Assembly: GCA_047602465.1 (NCBI GenBank)
Contig: JASGHF010000001.1
Location: 1,674,001-1,738,000 of the forward strand
Source of the DNA: JADZAI01 sp047602465
GTDB taxonomy: Bacteria; Pseudomonadota; Alphaproteobacteria; Micropepsales; Micropepsaceae
DNA: 64,000 nt
Direction of reading: 5' to 3'
This document shows positions 9,387 through 17,772 of this stretch, in pieces (position 1 is the first letter of the stretch; the number at the start of each line of letters is the position of its first letter). The notes below the pieces were generated by a model, which was not told the origin of the DNA, did no database searches, and saw only the letters and a list, made by a program, of their open reading frames with translations. The translations under genes were made by a program, and so were the position numbers.

Positions 9387-9415
9387 TTGACGAGCGCGCG
9401 ATCGAAACGTATATA
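9387..9415 (+). promoter_or_regulatory. Strong sigma70-type promoter for a candidate small RNA
   Basis: TTGACG (9387-9392) and TATATA (9410-9415) are separated by exactly 17 bases in the gap after the Tat-protein gene. No open frame starts within the next 90 bases, and a terminator lies 80 bases downstream. Confidence 0.6.
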
Positions 9416-9421
9416 GGAATT

Positions 9422-9501
9422 ATATCCGGTATTGCGCCCGAGGGACGAGTGCGGTGCGGACAGTCTTCATGGCCGCCCCGTCAGGCGGCCATGATGTTTT
9501 T
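9422..9501 (+). ncRNA. Candidate small RNA of about 80 nt
   Basis: The start is inferred six to seven bases after the -10 box. The end is set by a perfect 10-bp hairpin (CATGGCCGCC, loop CCGTCA, GGCGGCCATG, 9468-9493), then ATG and five T's. The transcript would have a short unpaired 5' part (GGGACGAGTGCGGTGCGGAC) and a terminator stem. It lies between genes of opposite orientation and has no coding frame with a ribosome site. I do not recognise the family, and the call rests only on promoter-terminator geometry. Confidence 0.5.
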
Positions 9502-9514
9502 GGCGGGGGTGCTG

Positions 9515-9537
9515 GATGGCCGGGTCAGGCCCGGCCA
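9515..9537 (-). terminator. Hairpin over the stop codon of the Old Yellow Enzyme gene
   Basis: GGCCGGG and CCCGGCC, five bases apart, overlap the stop codon (9525-9527) of the minus-strand reductase gene. No T run follows on the minus strand, so termination may be weak or the hairpin may only protect the mRNA end. Confidence 0.35.
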
Positions 9538-10643
9538 TGAGGGAAGGGGAGTTGTGCTTTGTAAGCGGGGTAGTCGGAGTAGCCTTCGGGGCCGGGGGTG
9601 TAGAACTGGTCGGGGTTGGCTTCCGCCAGTGGCCAGTTGTTTTTGAGGCGGGCGACGAGATCGGGGTTGCCGATAAAGGGGCGGCCGAAGACGACAGCCT
9701 GAAGCTGTCCCGAGGCGAGTGCGGCCTCGGCCTTTTCTTTCGTGTAGCCGCCGGCGGCGATTAGGTTGCCCTTGGTGTGGGCGCGCATCGTGCTGACGAG
9801 CGTGGGGACGTCACCGGCATTGTTGAGCTGGGGCGCGAAGGCGTCGGGCAGCATCAGATGGACGTAAGCCAAATCGGCGGTCTTCAGCGCATCCAGCAGC
9901 GCGACGTGGGTTTCGACCGGGTTCGCGTCCGCGATGTCGTTGAACATGTGACCGGGCGAGAGGCGGATGGCGGTGCGGTCTGCGCCGATGGCGGAGGAGA
10001 TGGCCTCTGCCGTTTCCACCGTGAAGCGGATGCGGTTCTGGATGCTGCCGCCATATGCGTCGGTGCGCTGGTTGGAATTGGAGGCGAGGAATTGATTGTG
10101 GAGGTAGCCGTTGGCGGCGTGGATTTCGACGCCGTCAAAACCTGCGTCGATGGCGAGTATTGACGCGGCGACGAATTCATCGACGAGGGCTTTGACCTCG
10201 GCGGTTTCCAGCGCGCGGGGTGTGGGGAAATCCTGCATCTGCTGTTGATCGGTCCACATCTGTCCGGCGGGGCGGACAGCAGAGGGCGCGACGGGGCTAT
10301 CTGAGATGGTGCGGTTCAGCGGGTGGGCGATGCGACCGACATGCATGATCTGCAACACGGTCTTCGCGCCCTTGCCGTGGGCGGCATCGTTGATCGCGCG
10401 CCAGCCGGCGGCCTGTTGCTGAGAATGGATGCCCGGCGTGCGGGCATAGCCCTGGCCGGCGGCGGAGGGCTGGGTGCCCTCGGTGATCAGCAGTCCGGCG
10501 GAGGCGCGCTGCTCGTAGTAATCACGGGCGATAGATTGGGGGACGCCGTCTACCGTCGCGCGGCTGCGGGTGAGCGGCGCCATGACGACGGCGTTCTGAA
10601 GCTGAAGCGCGCCAAGGCGCACGGGTTCAAAGAGTTTCGACAT
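9525..10643 (-). CDS. Alkene reductase of the Old Yellow Enzyme family (NemA-like)
   Basis: A protein of 372 residues, the full length for the family. It is an FMN-dependent NAD(P)H oxidoreductase that reduces activated C=C bonds and some nitro compounds in the cytoplasm. Visible motifs: the N-terminal LFEPVRLGALQLQNAVVMAPLTRSRA, the flavin-site QIMHVGRIAH, GFDGVEIHAANGYLHNQFL with the conserved His-Asn pair, RLSPG, and the C-terminal AVVFGRPFIGNPDLVARL. It stands alone, with a 123-bp upstream gap. The natural substrate is unknown. Confidence 0.92.
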   Translation of the reverse strand: MSKLFEPVRLGALQLQNAVVMAPLTRSRATVDGVPQSIARDYYEQRASAGLLITEGTQPSAAGQGYARTPGIHSQQQAAGWRAINDAAHGKGAKTVLQIMHVGRIAHPLNRTISDSPVAPSAVRPAGQMWTDQQQMQDFPTPRALETAEVKALVDEFVAASILAIDAGFDGVEIHAANGYLHNQFLASNSNQRTDAYGGSIQNRIRFTVETAEAISSAIGADRTAIRLSPGHMFNDIADANPVETHVALLDALKTADLAYVHLMLPDAFAPQLNNAGDVPTLVSTMRAHTKGNLIAAGGYTKEKAEAALASGQLQAVVFGRPFIGNPDLVARLKNNWPLAEANPDQFYTPGPEGYSDYPAYKAQLPFPHGRA

Positions 10644-10766
10644 CTGGTCCTTCGCAAAAGCGGTTGGACCATGGAGCTAGGGAGGGGGAATTGGATTAGC
10701 AACAGATGATGTTGCTTTTTGTGATCCGCGTGTCAGCGTAGTGGGGTCCGCACAGGGAGTCGCTCA

Positions 10767-11120
10767 ATGAGCAAGGGTTCGCAAAAGGCCGCAACGATCA
10801 TGGCATGGGGGAAAGATCTCAGCATGCATCACCGACTGAAGAGAGCGACCGAGGCCATGATGCGCAACAAGGGAGGCACCGACCGCAGCTGGGGTATCGC
10901 GCGCGGGGAGCTTCTTCCCTTACGGCCTGCAGATTTTCCGAAAACTTATCAGGCCGATTTCGCGGCTATTCAGAGCTTGTGGGGCACTGCGGTCTTTACC
11001 GCTGGGAAAACGACTCTACTGCGCCCGTCGACATTCTCGCCGCGTCAGCGCGACGAGATAACCGAGCGCCTTTTGCGTCTTTTTGCAGCTCAGTGTGCTG
11101 CACGCGGAAAATACGCGTGA
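10767..11120 (+). CDS. Hypothetical protein, 117 residues
   Basis: It starts at ATG 10767, about 10 bases after GGGAG. The protein is basic and partly helical (HHRLKRATEAMMRNKGGTDRSWGIARGELLPLRPADFP, then PRQRDEITERLLRLFAAQCAARGKYA), soluble, with no signal peptide or known motif. Overlapping frames on this strand are less convincing. It sits alone between the reductase and the alcohol dehydrogenase gene. Existence is moderately likely; no function can be assigned. Confidence 0.45.
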   Translation: MSKGSQKAATIMAWGKDLSMHHRLKRATEAMMRNKGGTDRSWGIARGELLPLRPADFPKTYQADFAAIQSLWGTAVFTAGKTTLLRPSTFSPRQRDEITERLLRLFAAQCAARGKYA

Positions 11121-11212
11121 CAGACGCTGAATGCATTGGTGGGCGCTAGATGTGGCCACCCGCTCCCGCTTCCCCTAACCTCCCTCGCATAAGAACCATT
11201 CGAGGAAGCGTC

Positions 11213-12314
11213 ATGAAGATCACCGCCGCCGTGGCCGAGGGCACGGGTAAGCCGTTTGTGTTGAAGTCTGTCGAACTGGGCGCGCCGCGCGCGGACGAGA
11301 TTCTGGTGCGCGTCGTGGGCGTGGGGGTGTGCCACACCGATATCGTGTTCAAGGAAGGGCAGATGATCGCCCCGCCCGCCGTGCTGGGCCACGAGGGCAG
11401 CGGAATCGTGGAAGCCGTGGGCGCGGACATTCGCAAGGTGAAGGTCGGCGACCGGGTGGCGATGACGTTCCGGTCGTGCGGGGCGTGCAAACGCTGCGAC
11501 GCGGGCGATGCCGCGTACTGCCACACCATGCCGATGCTGAACTATACCGGGCGGCGGACGGATGGTTCTACCCCGCTGGTGTGCGAGGGCGTGGAGGTTG
11601 GGGGCAATTTCTTCGGGCAGTCTTCGTTCGCGACCCATGCGCTGACCTATGAGCGCAATGTGGTGATCGTGCCCGACGACATTCCGCTGGAGATCATCGG
11701 GCCGCTGGGGTGCGGTATCCAGACAGGTGCGGGCGGGGTGATGCGGTCGCTGGCCTGTCCCGCCGGGTCGACGTTGCTGGTGACCGGCGGCGGGCCGGTG
11801 GGCCTGAGCGCCGTGATGGGCGGCAAGATTCAGGGGTGTTCGACGATCATCCTGGTGGAGCCGCATGAGGCGCGGCGACGGCTCGCCCTGGAGTTCGGGG
11901 CGACGCATGTGATCGACCCGAATGTGGACAAGGATTCTGGCGGCGGCGGTGCGGGCGATTTCGCCCATCGGGGTCGACTATGCGTTCGATACGACGGGCG
12001 TTCCGGGCGTGCAGGCGGCGGTGATGGGGGCGTTGGCGCCCAAGGGCGTGTTCGGGATCGTCGGTATCTCGCCGCCGGGGACGCCTTTGCCCGGCGAGGT
12101 GAACACGGCGATGACGTTCGGCCATTCGGTGAAGGGCATCATCGAAGGGGACAGCGACCCGGATGTGTTCCTGCCCGAGCTGATGGATCATTTCCGTGCC
12201 GGGCGTTTGCCGTTCGACCGGATGATAAAGACGTTTCCGTTTTCCCAGATCAACGAGGCCATCGCGGCCCAGCATCACGGCGACTGCATCAAGGTCGTGC
12301 TGGTGATGGACTGA
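11213..12314 (+). pseudogene. Zinc-dependent alcohol dehydrogenase (aryl-alcohol type), frameshifted
   Basis: A single gene of about 366 residues split by one extra base. The N-terminal part from ATG 11213 (after GAGGAAG) has the catalytic zinc site (GVCHTD, GHEGSGIVEAVG), the four-Cys structural zinc lobe (CGACKRCDAGDAAYC) and the Rossmann motif TGGGPVGLSA, reading through to NVDKD. The C-terminal frame resumes at VRAISPIGVDYAFDTTG and ends CIKVVLVMD. Removing one T from GATTCTG at 11933-11939 restores NVDKDLAAAVRAISP. GCGIQTGAGGV resembles benzyl/aryl-alcohol dehydrogenases. Only 34 bases separate it from the aldehyde dehydrogenase gene, so the pair would oxidise an alcohol via the aldehyde to the acid. 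Confidence 0.82.
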
Positions 12315-12348
12315 ACGCGCACCCATATCCGAACCCAGGAGAAACGAC

Positions 12349-13764
12349 ATGCAGTTCGACCGCGATTACACGATGACGATCAACGGCAAGGGCGTAAGCG
12401 CCGCCGCCACCATCGAGGTGGTGAACCCGGCGACGGGCGAGGCGTTCACCAATGCGCCCGACGCCGGCAAGGCGGAGCTGGATGCGGCCGTCGCCGCCGC
12501 GCGCGCCGCGTTCAAAGACTGGAAGGCGCGGCCGATCAGCGAGCGGCAGGCGCTGGTGAAAAAGGCCGGCGACATTCTGATCAGCCATGCCGCGGAGCTG
12601 GGGCGGCTGTTCACCAAGGAACAGGGGCGGCCCGTCGATGCGGCCAAGCAGGAGATTCAGGGCGCAGGCGCATGGCTGCACGCGGTGAGCGGCATGACGC
12701 CGCCGGTGCATGTGAGCGAGGACAGCGCCGCGCAGTATATCGAGACGCGCTATGTGCCGCTGGGCGTCATCTGCGCCATCGCGCCGTGGAATTTCCCCGT
12801 GACGCTGGCCATGTGGAAAGTCGCCCCGGCGCTGGTGGCGGGCAACACGATGGTGCTGAAGCCATCGCCGTTCACGCCGCTTTGCACGCTGAAGATCGGC
12901 GAGTTGTTCCGCGATGTGTTTCCGCCGGGCGTCTTCAACGTCATCACGGGCGGCGATGCGCTGGGGCCGCTGATGACGGCGCATCCCGGGTTCGACAAGA
13001 TCTCGTTCACGGGTTCGACCGCGACGGGCAAGCGGGTGATGGAGAGCGCGTCGAAAGACCTGAAGCGCCTGACGCTGGAGCTGGGCGGGAACGACGCCGC
13101 CATCGTGATGCCGGACGTGAACCTGGACGAGGTGGCGCAGAAGATTTTCTTCGGCGCGTTCTTCAACACCGCGCAGATCTGCGTCGCGACCAAGCGGCTG
13201 TATGTGCATGAGGCGGTGTATGAGGGGCTGCGCGACCGGCTCGCCGGCATCGCCAAGGCGGTGAAGATGGGCGACGGCGCGGAACAGGGCACCGTGCTGG
13301 GGCCGATCCAGAACAAGCGCCAGTATGAGCGCGTGCTGGACCTGCTGGAGGATGCGAAGAAGAACGAGCTGACGCTGATTCAAGGAGCCGCGCCGGAAGG
13401 GGCCGGGTTCTTCATTCCCGTCACCATCGTCGACAATCCGCCGGAGGACAGCCGCGTGGTGCAGGAGGAGGCGTTCGGGCCGATCCTGCCGATGCTGAAG
13501 TTCAAGGACGTTGACGACGTGATCGATCGCGCGAACGCCAGCGAATATGGCCTGGCCGGGGCGGTGTGGTCCAAAGACGTCGACAAGGCGGTGGAGATCG
13601 CGCACCGGATGGAGACGGGGACGGTGTGGATCAACCAGAATCTGAACCTGCGCCCCGATACGCCGTTCGCGGGGCGCAAGGGTTCGGGCTTTGGCGTGGA
13701 GAACGGGATGGAGGGCTTGCTGGAATATATGGCGCCCCAATCGGTGTACGTCGCGCGCGGGTAG
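12349..13764 (+). CDS. NAD(P)-dependent aldehyde dehydrogenase
   Basis: A protein of 471 residues, full length. Oxidises an aldehyde to the acid with NAD(P). Motifs: cofactor loop IAPWNFPVTLAMWKVAPALVAGNTMVLKPSPFTP, Rossmann SFTGSTATGKRVM, general-base Glu in LTLELGGNDAAIV (near residue 243), nucleophile Cys in FNTAQICVATKRLYVH (near 277), and EEAFGPILPMLKF towards the C-terminus. The N-terminal ATG follows AGGAGAAACGAC. It follows the alcohol dehydrogenase in an operon and abuts selO (four bases apart). Substrate unknown, probably an aromatic or branched aldehyde given its partner. Confidence 0.92.
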   Translation: MQFDRDYTMTINGKGVSAAATIEVVNPATGEAFTNAPDAGKAELDAAVAAARAAFKDWKARPISERQALVKKAGDILISHAAELGRLFTKEQGRPVDAAKQEIQGAGAWLHAVSGMTPPVHVSEDSAAQYIETRYVPLGVICAIAPWNFPVTLAMWKVAPALVAGNTMVLKPSPFTPLCTLKIGELFRDVFPPGVFNVITGGDALGPLMTAHPGFDKISFTGSTATGKRVMESASKDLKRLTLELGGNDAAIVMPDVNLDEVAQKIFFGAFFNTAQICVATKRLYVHEAVYEGLRDRLAGIAKAVKMGDGAEQGTVLGPIQNKRQYERVLDLLEDAKKNELTLIQGAAPEGAGFFIPVTIVDNPPEDSRVVQEEAFGPILPMLKFKDVDDVIDRANASEYGLAGAVWSKDVDKAVEIAHRMETGTVWINQNLNLRPDTPFAGRKGSGFGVENGMEGLLEYMAPQSVYVARG

Positions 13765-13768
13765 AGAC

Positions 13769-15187
13769 GTGCGGCTGGGGTTCGACCATGCGTACAAGGC
13801 GTTGCCGGAGCGGTTCTACGCCCCGGTGACGCCGGCGCGCGTGGCGGACCCGAAGCTGATCGCGTTCAATGACGGGCTGGCGCGTGAGCTGGGGCTCGAT
13901 GTCGAGGCGGTGAAGGCTGAGGCGGCGGAGCTGTTTTCAGGGAACGCCGTGCCGGAAGACGCCCAGCCGATTGCGCTGGCCTATGCCGGGCATCAGTTCG
14001 GGAATTTCGTGCCGCAGCTGGGCGACGGGCGCGCGGTGCTGCTGGGCGAGATCGTGTCCGGCGGCGTCAGGCGCGATGTGCAGCTGAAAGGTTCGGGCCA
14101 GACGCCGTTCTCGCGACGGGGCGACGGGCGCGCGGCGCTGGGGCCGGTGTTGCGGGAGTATATCGTCAGCGAGGCGATGCATGCGCTGGGCGTTCCCACG
14201 ACGCGGGCGCTGGCGGCGGTGGCGACGGGGATGAGCGTGCTGCGCGAGGCGGGGATGCTGCCCGGCGCGGTGCTGACGCGGGTGGCGGCGAGCCATATCC
14301 GCGTGGGAACGTTCCAGTATTTCGCGGCGCGGCGCGATGTGGAGGCCTTAAGGCTGCTGGCCGATCATGTGATCCAGCGGCACTACCCCGGGATCGCGGG
14401 CGAGGCGCGGCCCTATCTGAAACTGTTCGAGGCGGTGCTGCGGCGGCAGGCGAAGCTGGTGGCGCAGTGGATGGTCCTGGGGTTCATCCATGGCGTGATG
14501 AATACCGACAACTGCGCTGTCTCGGGCGAGACGATCGACTATGGACCGTGCGCGTTTCTGGATGCGTATGATCCGGCCAAGAAGTTCAGCGCGATCGATG
14601 AGGGCGGGCGCTATGCGTTCGGCAATCAGCCGGGAATCGCGCAGTGGAACATGGCGCGCTTCGCCGAGACGCTGCTGGGGCTGATCGATGAGGATATCGA
14701 GGCAGCGATCGCGGCGGCGAATGACGTGCTGACGATTTTCCCCGAAGCGTTCCGCGAGGCGTGGACGGCGGGGATGCGGGCGAAGCTGGGCCTGGGCGCG
14801 GCGCCGGACGAGGATGAGACGTTGATCGGCGATCTGCTGAACTTGATGGCGGCGGCGGGCGCCGACTTCACGCTGACCTTTCAGACGCTGACGCGGGCGC
14901 CGCACACGATTTCGACTCTGCTGGGCGAAGGCGGCGAGGCCTGGCTGGCGCGATGGACGGCGCGGGAGCCGGATGTCGCGGCGATGGAGCGCGCCAATCC
15001 GGTTCGTATTCCGCGCAATCACCGGATCGAGCAGGTGATCCAGGCGGCGGAAGGCGGCGACTTTGCGCCCTTCCACCGGATGAACGCGGCGCTGGCGCAG
15101 CCTTACGAAAGCGACCCGGCCTTTCGCGACTTCGAGGCCCCGCCGGAAGCGGGCGAAGAAGTGGCGCGGACGTTCTGCGGCACCTGA
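13769..15187 (+). CDS. selO: Protein adenylyltransferase SelO (YdiU family)
   Basis: A protein of 472 residues. The GTG at 13769 gives the expected N-terminus VRLGFDHAYKALPERFYAPV. SelO is a pseudokinase-fold enzyme that transfers AMP to Ser/Thr/Tyr of target proteins and is linked to redox stress. Motifs: AYAGHQFGNFVPQLGDGRAVLLGEI, the nucleotide loop DVQLKGSGQTPFSRRGDGRAALG, REYIVSEAMHALGVPTTRAL, and the metal-binding HGVMNTDNCAVSGETIDYGPCAFLD. Bacterial proteins lack the selenocysteine of the animal form; here the C-terminus is TFCGT, with no in-frame TGA readthrough needed. It starts four bases after the aldehyde dehydrogenase gene. Confidence 0.92.
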   Translation: MRLGFDHAYKALPERFYAPVTPARVADPKLIAFNDGLARELGLDVEAVKAEAAELFSGNAVPEDAQPIALAYAGHQFGNFVPQLGDGRAVLLGEIVSGGVRRDVQLKGSGQTPFSRRGDGRAALGPVLREYIVSEAMHALGVPTTRALAAVATGMSVLREAGMLPGAVLTRVAASHIRVGTFQYFAARRDVEALRLLADHVIQRHYPGIAGEARPYLKLFEAVLRRQAKLVAQWMVLGFIHGVMNTDNCAVSGETIDYGPCAFLDAYDPAKKFSAIDEGGRYAFGNQPGIAQWNMARFAETLLGLIDEDIEAAIAAANDVLTIFPEAFREAWTAGMRAKLGLGAAPDEDETLIGDLLNLMAAAGADFTLTFQTLTRAPHTISTLLGEGGEAWLARWTAREPDVAAMERANPVRIPRNHRIEQVIQAAEGGDFAPFHRMNAALAQPYESDPAFRDFEAPPEAGEEVARTFCGT

Positions 15188-15285
15188 AAAGCGCCCTGCC
15201 CGCGCCGACGACGCGTCACCGTTCATACAGCCTTCACATACGGGGTGGCACGTCCGTTCGATCGTGATCGAAAAGGGGAAACGGG

Positions 15286-16143
15286 ATGCCCATGAAACCA
15301 CTCGCCGCAGCGGCGCTCGCCGTCTGCCTGGCCGCCGTCATGTCGCCGGCGCGTGCCGGCATGACCGTCGCGGAGACCGTCAATCTGCGGCCTGACAGCG
15401 CCAGAAGCATGTGCCTGGAGTTCAAGCCGAAAGCGCAGATCGCGAACTGCGACGGATCGAACGGACAGAAGATCACGCTGAGCCGCCGCGACACGCCGGC
15501 GGCGGAGCGGATCATGCGCGTCGGACAGCAATGCATCGAGGCGGGGCGCGAGGGGCAAACCTTGTTCCTCGCCGCGTGCCGCAACCGGCAGAGCCAGACC
15601 TGGAACTATAGCAGCGACGGCCAGATCAGGAACGGCAACGGTTTGTGCATCGATGTCAACAACGGCGATACAGCCGCCGGGACGACGGTCATCGCCTATC
15701 GCTGCACCGGCCAGACGAACCAGCGCTGGGCGCGCTTTGATCCCGCCGAGGCGGTAGCGGCGAACGCGGACGTCACGACAGCGACGTTGCGGCCCGAGAT
15801 CGCGCCGGATAAGTGCCTCGACCTGACACCGGACGGAAGGCTGGTCGTGTGGACGTGCCACGGCGGCGAGAACCAGACATTCGCCTATGCAAGCCGCGGG
15901 TCGGCGCGCATCCTGGTGAACGGCAAATGCCTCGAAGCGCCAAAAAACGGGAATGGTCCTGTTCGCGGTGTCAGTTGCAACGTGAACAGCGCCGAGCAAC
16001 TGTGGACGGCAGAGACATCGGGAAGAATCCAGAACCGCAAGGGCGGCTGCATGGATGTAGCGGCGAGTGCGACGGCGGATGGGACGGAGATCCTGCGCTG
16101 GAATTGCACCGGCAACCGCAATCAGAAGTTCAAGCCGCGCTGA
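15286..16143 (+). CDS. Secreted ricin-type lectin protein
   Basis: A protein of 285 residues. A signal peptide (KPLAAAALAVCLAAVMSPARAG) is followed by two ricin-B-like beta-trefoil regions, roughly residues 30-150 and 160-285. Repeated QxW-like motifs mark the subdomains: QTWNY, NQRWARF, NQTFAY, EQLWTA, NQKFK. Paired Cys residues (CIEAG/AACRN, CIDVN/YRCTG, CLEAP/VSCN, CMDVA/WNCTG) are typical. It has no catalytic domain, so it probably binds carbohydrate outside the cytoplasm. The start is ATG 15286, or the second Met at 15292. Confidence 0.82.
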   Translation: MPMKPLAAAALAVCLAAVMSPARAGMTVAETVNLRPDSARSMCLEFKPKAQIANCDGSNGQKITLSRRDTPAAERIMRVGQQCIEAGREGQTLFLAACRNRQSQTWNYSSDGQIRNGNGLCIDVNNGDTAAGTTVIAYRCTGQTNQRWARFDPAEAVAANADVTTATLRPEIAPDKCLDLTPDGRLVVWTCHGGENQTFAYASRGSARILVNGKCLEAPKNGNGPVRGVSCNVNSAEQLWTAETSGRIQNRKGGCMDVAASATADGTEILRWNCTGNRNQKFKPR

Positions 16144-16244
16144 ACGGCGCACGAGCGTTGAAGGACAGCCGGGCCGCATTTCCGCCGACCCTGCAGCATG
16201 CTATGCGGCCCCATCCGCTTTGAACGAGAGGCGATCGTTTCAGC

Positions 16245-17180
16245 ATGATGAGCAGCACGCGATTTGCAGTCCTGTCCGCCGCATTGATGGCGGCCGGATG
16301 CGCCGGAATTTCAAAGCCATCTCCGCAGCAGCAACAGGGCCTGCGGCTGGCGTCGTGGAATCTGGAGCATCTGGCCGAAGCGGACGGCACGGGATGCCGC
16401 CCGCGCGGGGAAGCGGACTACGCAAAGCTGCGGGCCTATGCCGCCAAGCTGAACGCCGATGTGATCGCGTTCCAGGAGGTGGAGAACGAAGCCGCCGCGC
16501 GCCATGTGTTCGATGCCGCGACCTATGACATCGTCATCTCGGACCAGCCTTATCCGCCGTTCAAGGAGACCTGCGGCAAGGACAGCGCCGAGCCGATCCG
16601 CCCGCAGCGCAACGGTTTCGCCATCCGCAAGGGGATCGCCTTCACGGTGAACGCGCCGGTGACGGCGCTGGATGTGGAGCGCAAGGGCGGCCGCCCGGTG
16701 CGCTGGGGCATCGACGTGACGCTGACGGGCAAGGAGAAGCTGCGCCTGATGAGCGTGCATCTGAAATCGGGCTGCTCTGCCGGGTTCAAGGCGGATGACG
16801 AGGACTGCCCGTTGCTGATGGAGCAGGTGCCGACGATCAAGGCCTGGATCGATGCGCGCGAAGCCTCCGGTGAGGCGTTCGCGATCCTTGGCGATTTCAA
16901 CCGCCGCCTGAAAGCCGAAGACGTGGAAGTGTGGCAGGCATGGAATGCCGGCGGCGATCTGTATATCGCGGCGCTGGAAGGCGACGGCGGGCCGCGTCAA
17001 CCGGGCTGCGACGGCGGGCGATACAAGGACTTCATCGACCACATCGTGCTGTCGGGCGGCGCATTCCAGCGCTGGGACAAGAGCTCGTTCGGCGAGGTTG
17101 TCTATGACGAGCGCGGCGATGCCATGCCGTCGGATCATTGCCCGGTGGCGGTGACGATCGGGATGCCCCGGTCGTCTTGA
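16245..17180 (+). CDS. Endonuclease/exonuclease/phosphatase-family lipoprotein
   Basis: A protein of 311 residues. The N-terminus ends in a lipobox (AALMAAGCAG), so it is probably a lipoprotein. The EEP fold is visible: LRLASWNLEHLAE (Asn), DVIAFQEVENEAAA (metal Glu), LRLMSVHLKSGC, FAILGDFNRR (Asp-x-Asn) and the terminal SDHCPVAVTI (Asp-His). This family hydrolyses phosphodiester bonds of nucleic acids, lipids or inositol phosphates; the exported location suggests extracellular DNA or lipid. It would end 16 bases before the proposed left end of the integrated element. Confidence 0.82.
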   Translation: MMSSTRFAVLSAALMAAGCAGISKPSPQQQQGLRLASWNLEHLAEADGTGCRPRGEADYAKLRAYAAKLNADVIAFQEVENEAAARHVFDAATYDIVISDQPYPPFKETCGKDSAEPIRPQRNGFAIRKGIAFTVNAPVTALDVERKGGRPVRWGIDVTLTGKEKLRLMSVHLKSGCSAGFKADDEDCPLLMEQVPTIKAWIDAREASGEAFAILGDFNRRLKAEDVEVWQAWNAGGDLYIAALEGDGGPRQPGCDGGRYKDFIDHIVLSGGAFQRWDKSSFGEVVYDERGDAMPSDHCPVAVTIGMPRSS

Positions 17181-17195
17181 TCTGACTAAAGGAGA

Positions 17196-17204
17196 ATGGC
17201 GCAC
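17196..17204. repeat. Proposed attL core: 9-bp copy of the tRNA-Arg 3' end
   Basis: ATGGCGCAC here is identical to 39001-39009, where its last eight bases are the 3' end of tRNA-Arg(CCG) (minus-strand GTGCGCCA). It lies 16 bases beyond the endonuclease-family gene, at the point where gene style changes. Joining 39009 to 17205, as in an excised circle, would give the integrase frame a stop after two more codons (GCA CGA TGA). Nine bases can match by chance, so this is a hypothesis. Confidence 0.45.
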
Positions 17205-17273
17205 GCACGATGATGAAGATGAGAACTGGGTGATCGTTGTTTGAGGTGCGAGCAACCGCCGATTTCAGGGGCT

Positions 17274-17768
17274 TTACGGGATACGTTCGATGCGAACAGA
17301 CGCTCCGTCGATTTCCGCCAGCGCCTCAACATCGGTTTCGAGACGACCCAAGTGGACAAGCCCTCTCGAATAGCCGAAGTCCCGGTAGAAGATCGCGAGG
17401 TTACCCCAAGGCGCATAATAGGTGATGTCGCCAATTTCAGGGTCGATGCCGCCAGTCATCCCTTCCGTTGAGAGGCGCTTGGGCAGGTCGGCGATCTTCT
17501 CGGTCCTGTTATAGTCTCTCAGCGTCAATTCGAGGGGCAGGAGGGCGGCGAAGTCACGCGCCGCCGCACTGTCCTCAAGCGTCGCGTTGAACGTCCTATC
17601 TCCAGCAACAAGTCTGATTTTCATAATTTCCTCCGCCGCCTGCACCGGCCCCGCCTCTTGGCTTGTCGCGGGTGCGCTAGTATCTGCCGCTTGACCTGAA
17701 CAGGCACACGCCAGCAAAGCTGCGGCAAAGATGGGTAGAGATCGCAGGAACTTGGCCACAGCTTTCAT
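17274..17768 (-). CDS. Cyclophilin-like-fold lipoprotein
   Basis: A protein of 164 residues. The N-terminus has a lipobox (ALLACACSG). Residues about 48-160 form a cyclophilin-like domain: MKIRLVAGDRTFNATLEDSAAARDFAALLPLELTL, KIADLPKRLSTEG, GDITYYAPWGNLAIFYRDFGYSRGLVHLGRLE. In other bacteria this small domain often lies beside hydrolase and flavodoxin genes, but isomerase activity is unproven. It follows the alpha/beta hydrolase gene by four bases and is probably cotranscribed. Confidence 0.78.
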   Translation of the reverse strand: MKAVAKFLRSLPIFAAALLACACSGQAADTSAPATSQEAGPVQAAEEIMKIRLVAGDRTFNATLEDSAAARDFAALLPLELTLRDYNRTEKIADLPKRLSTEGMTGGIDPEIGDITYYAPWGNLAIFYRDFGYSRGLVHLGRLETDVEALAEIDGASVRIERIP

Positions 17769-17772
17769 CGCA

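Noticed and set aside
12289..13797. Minus-strand frame of 502 codons opposite the aldehyde dehydrogenase
   Set aside because: Arg/His-rich shadow of a canonical enzyme gene; no ribosome site or motif.
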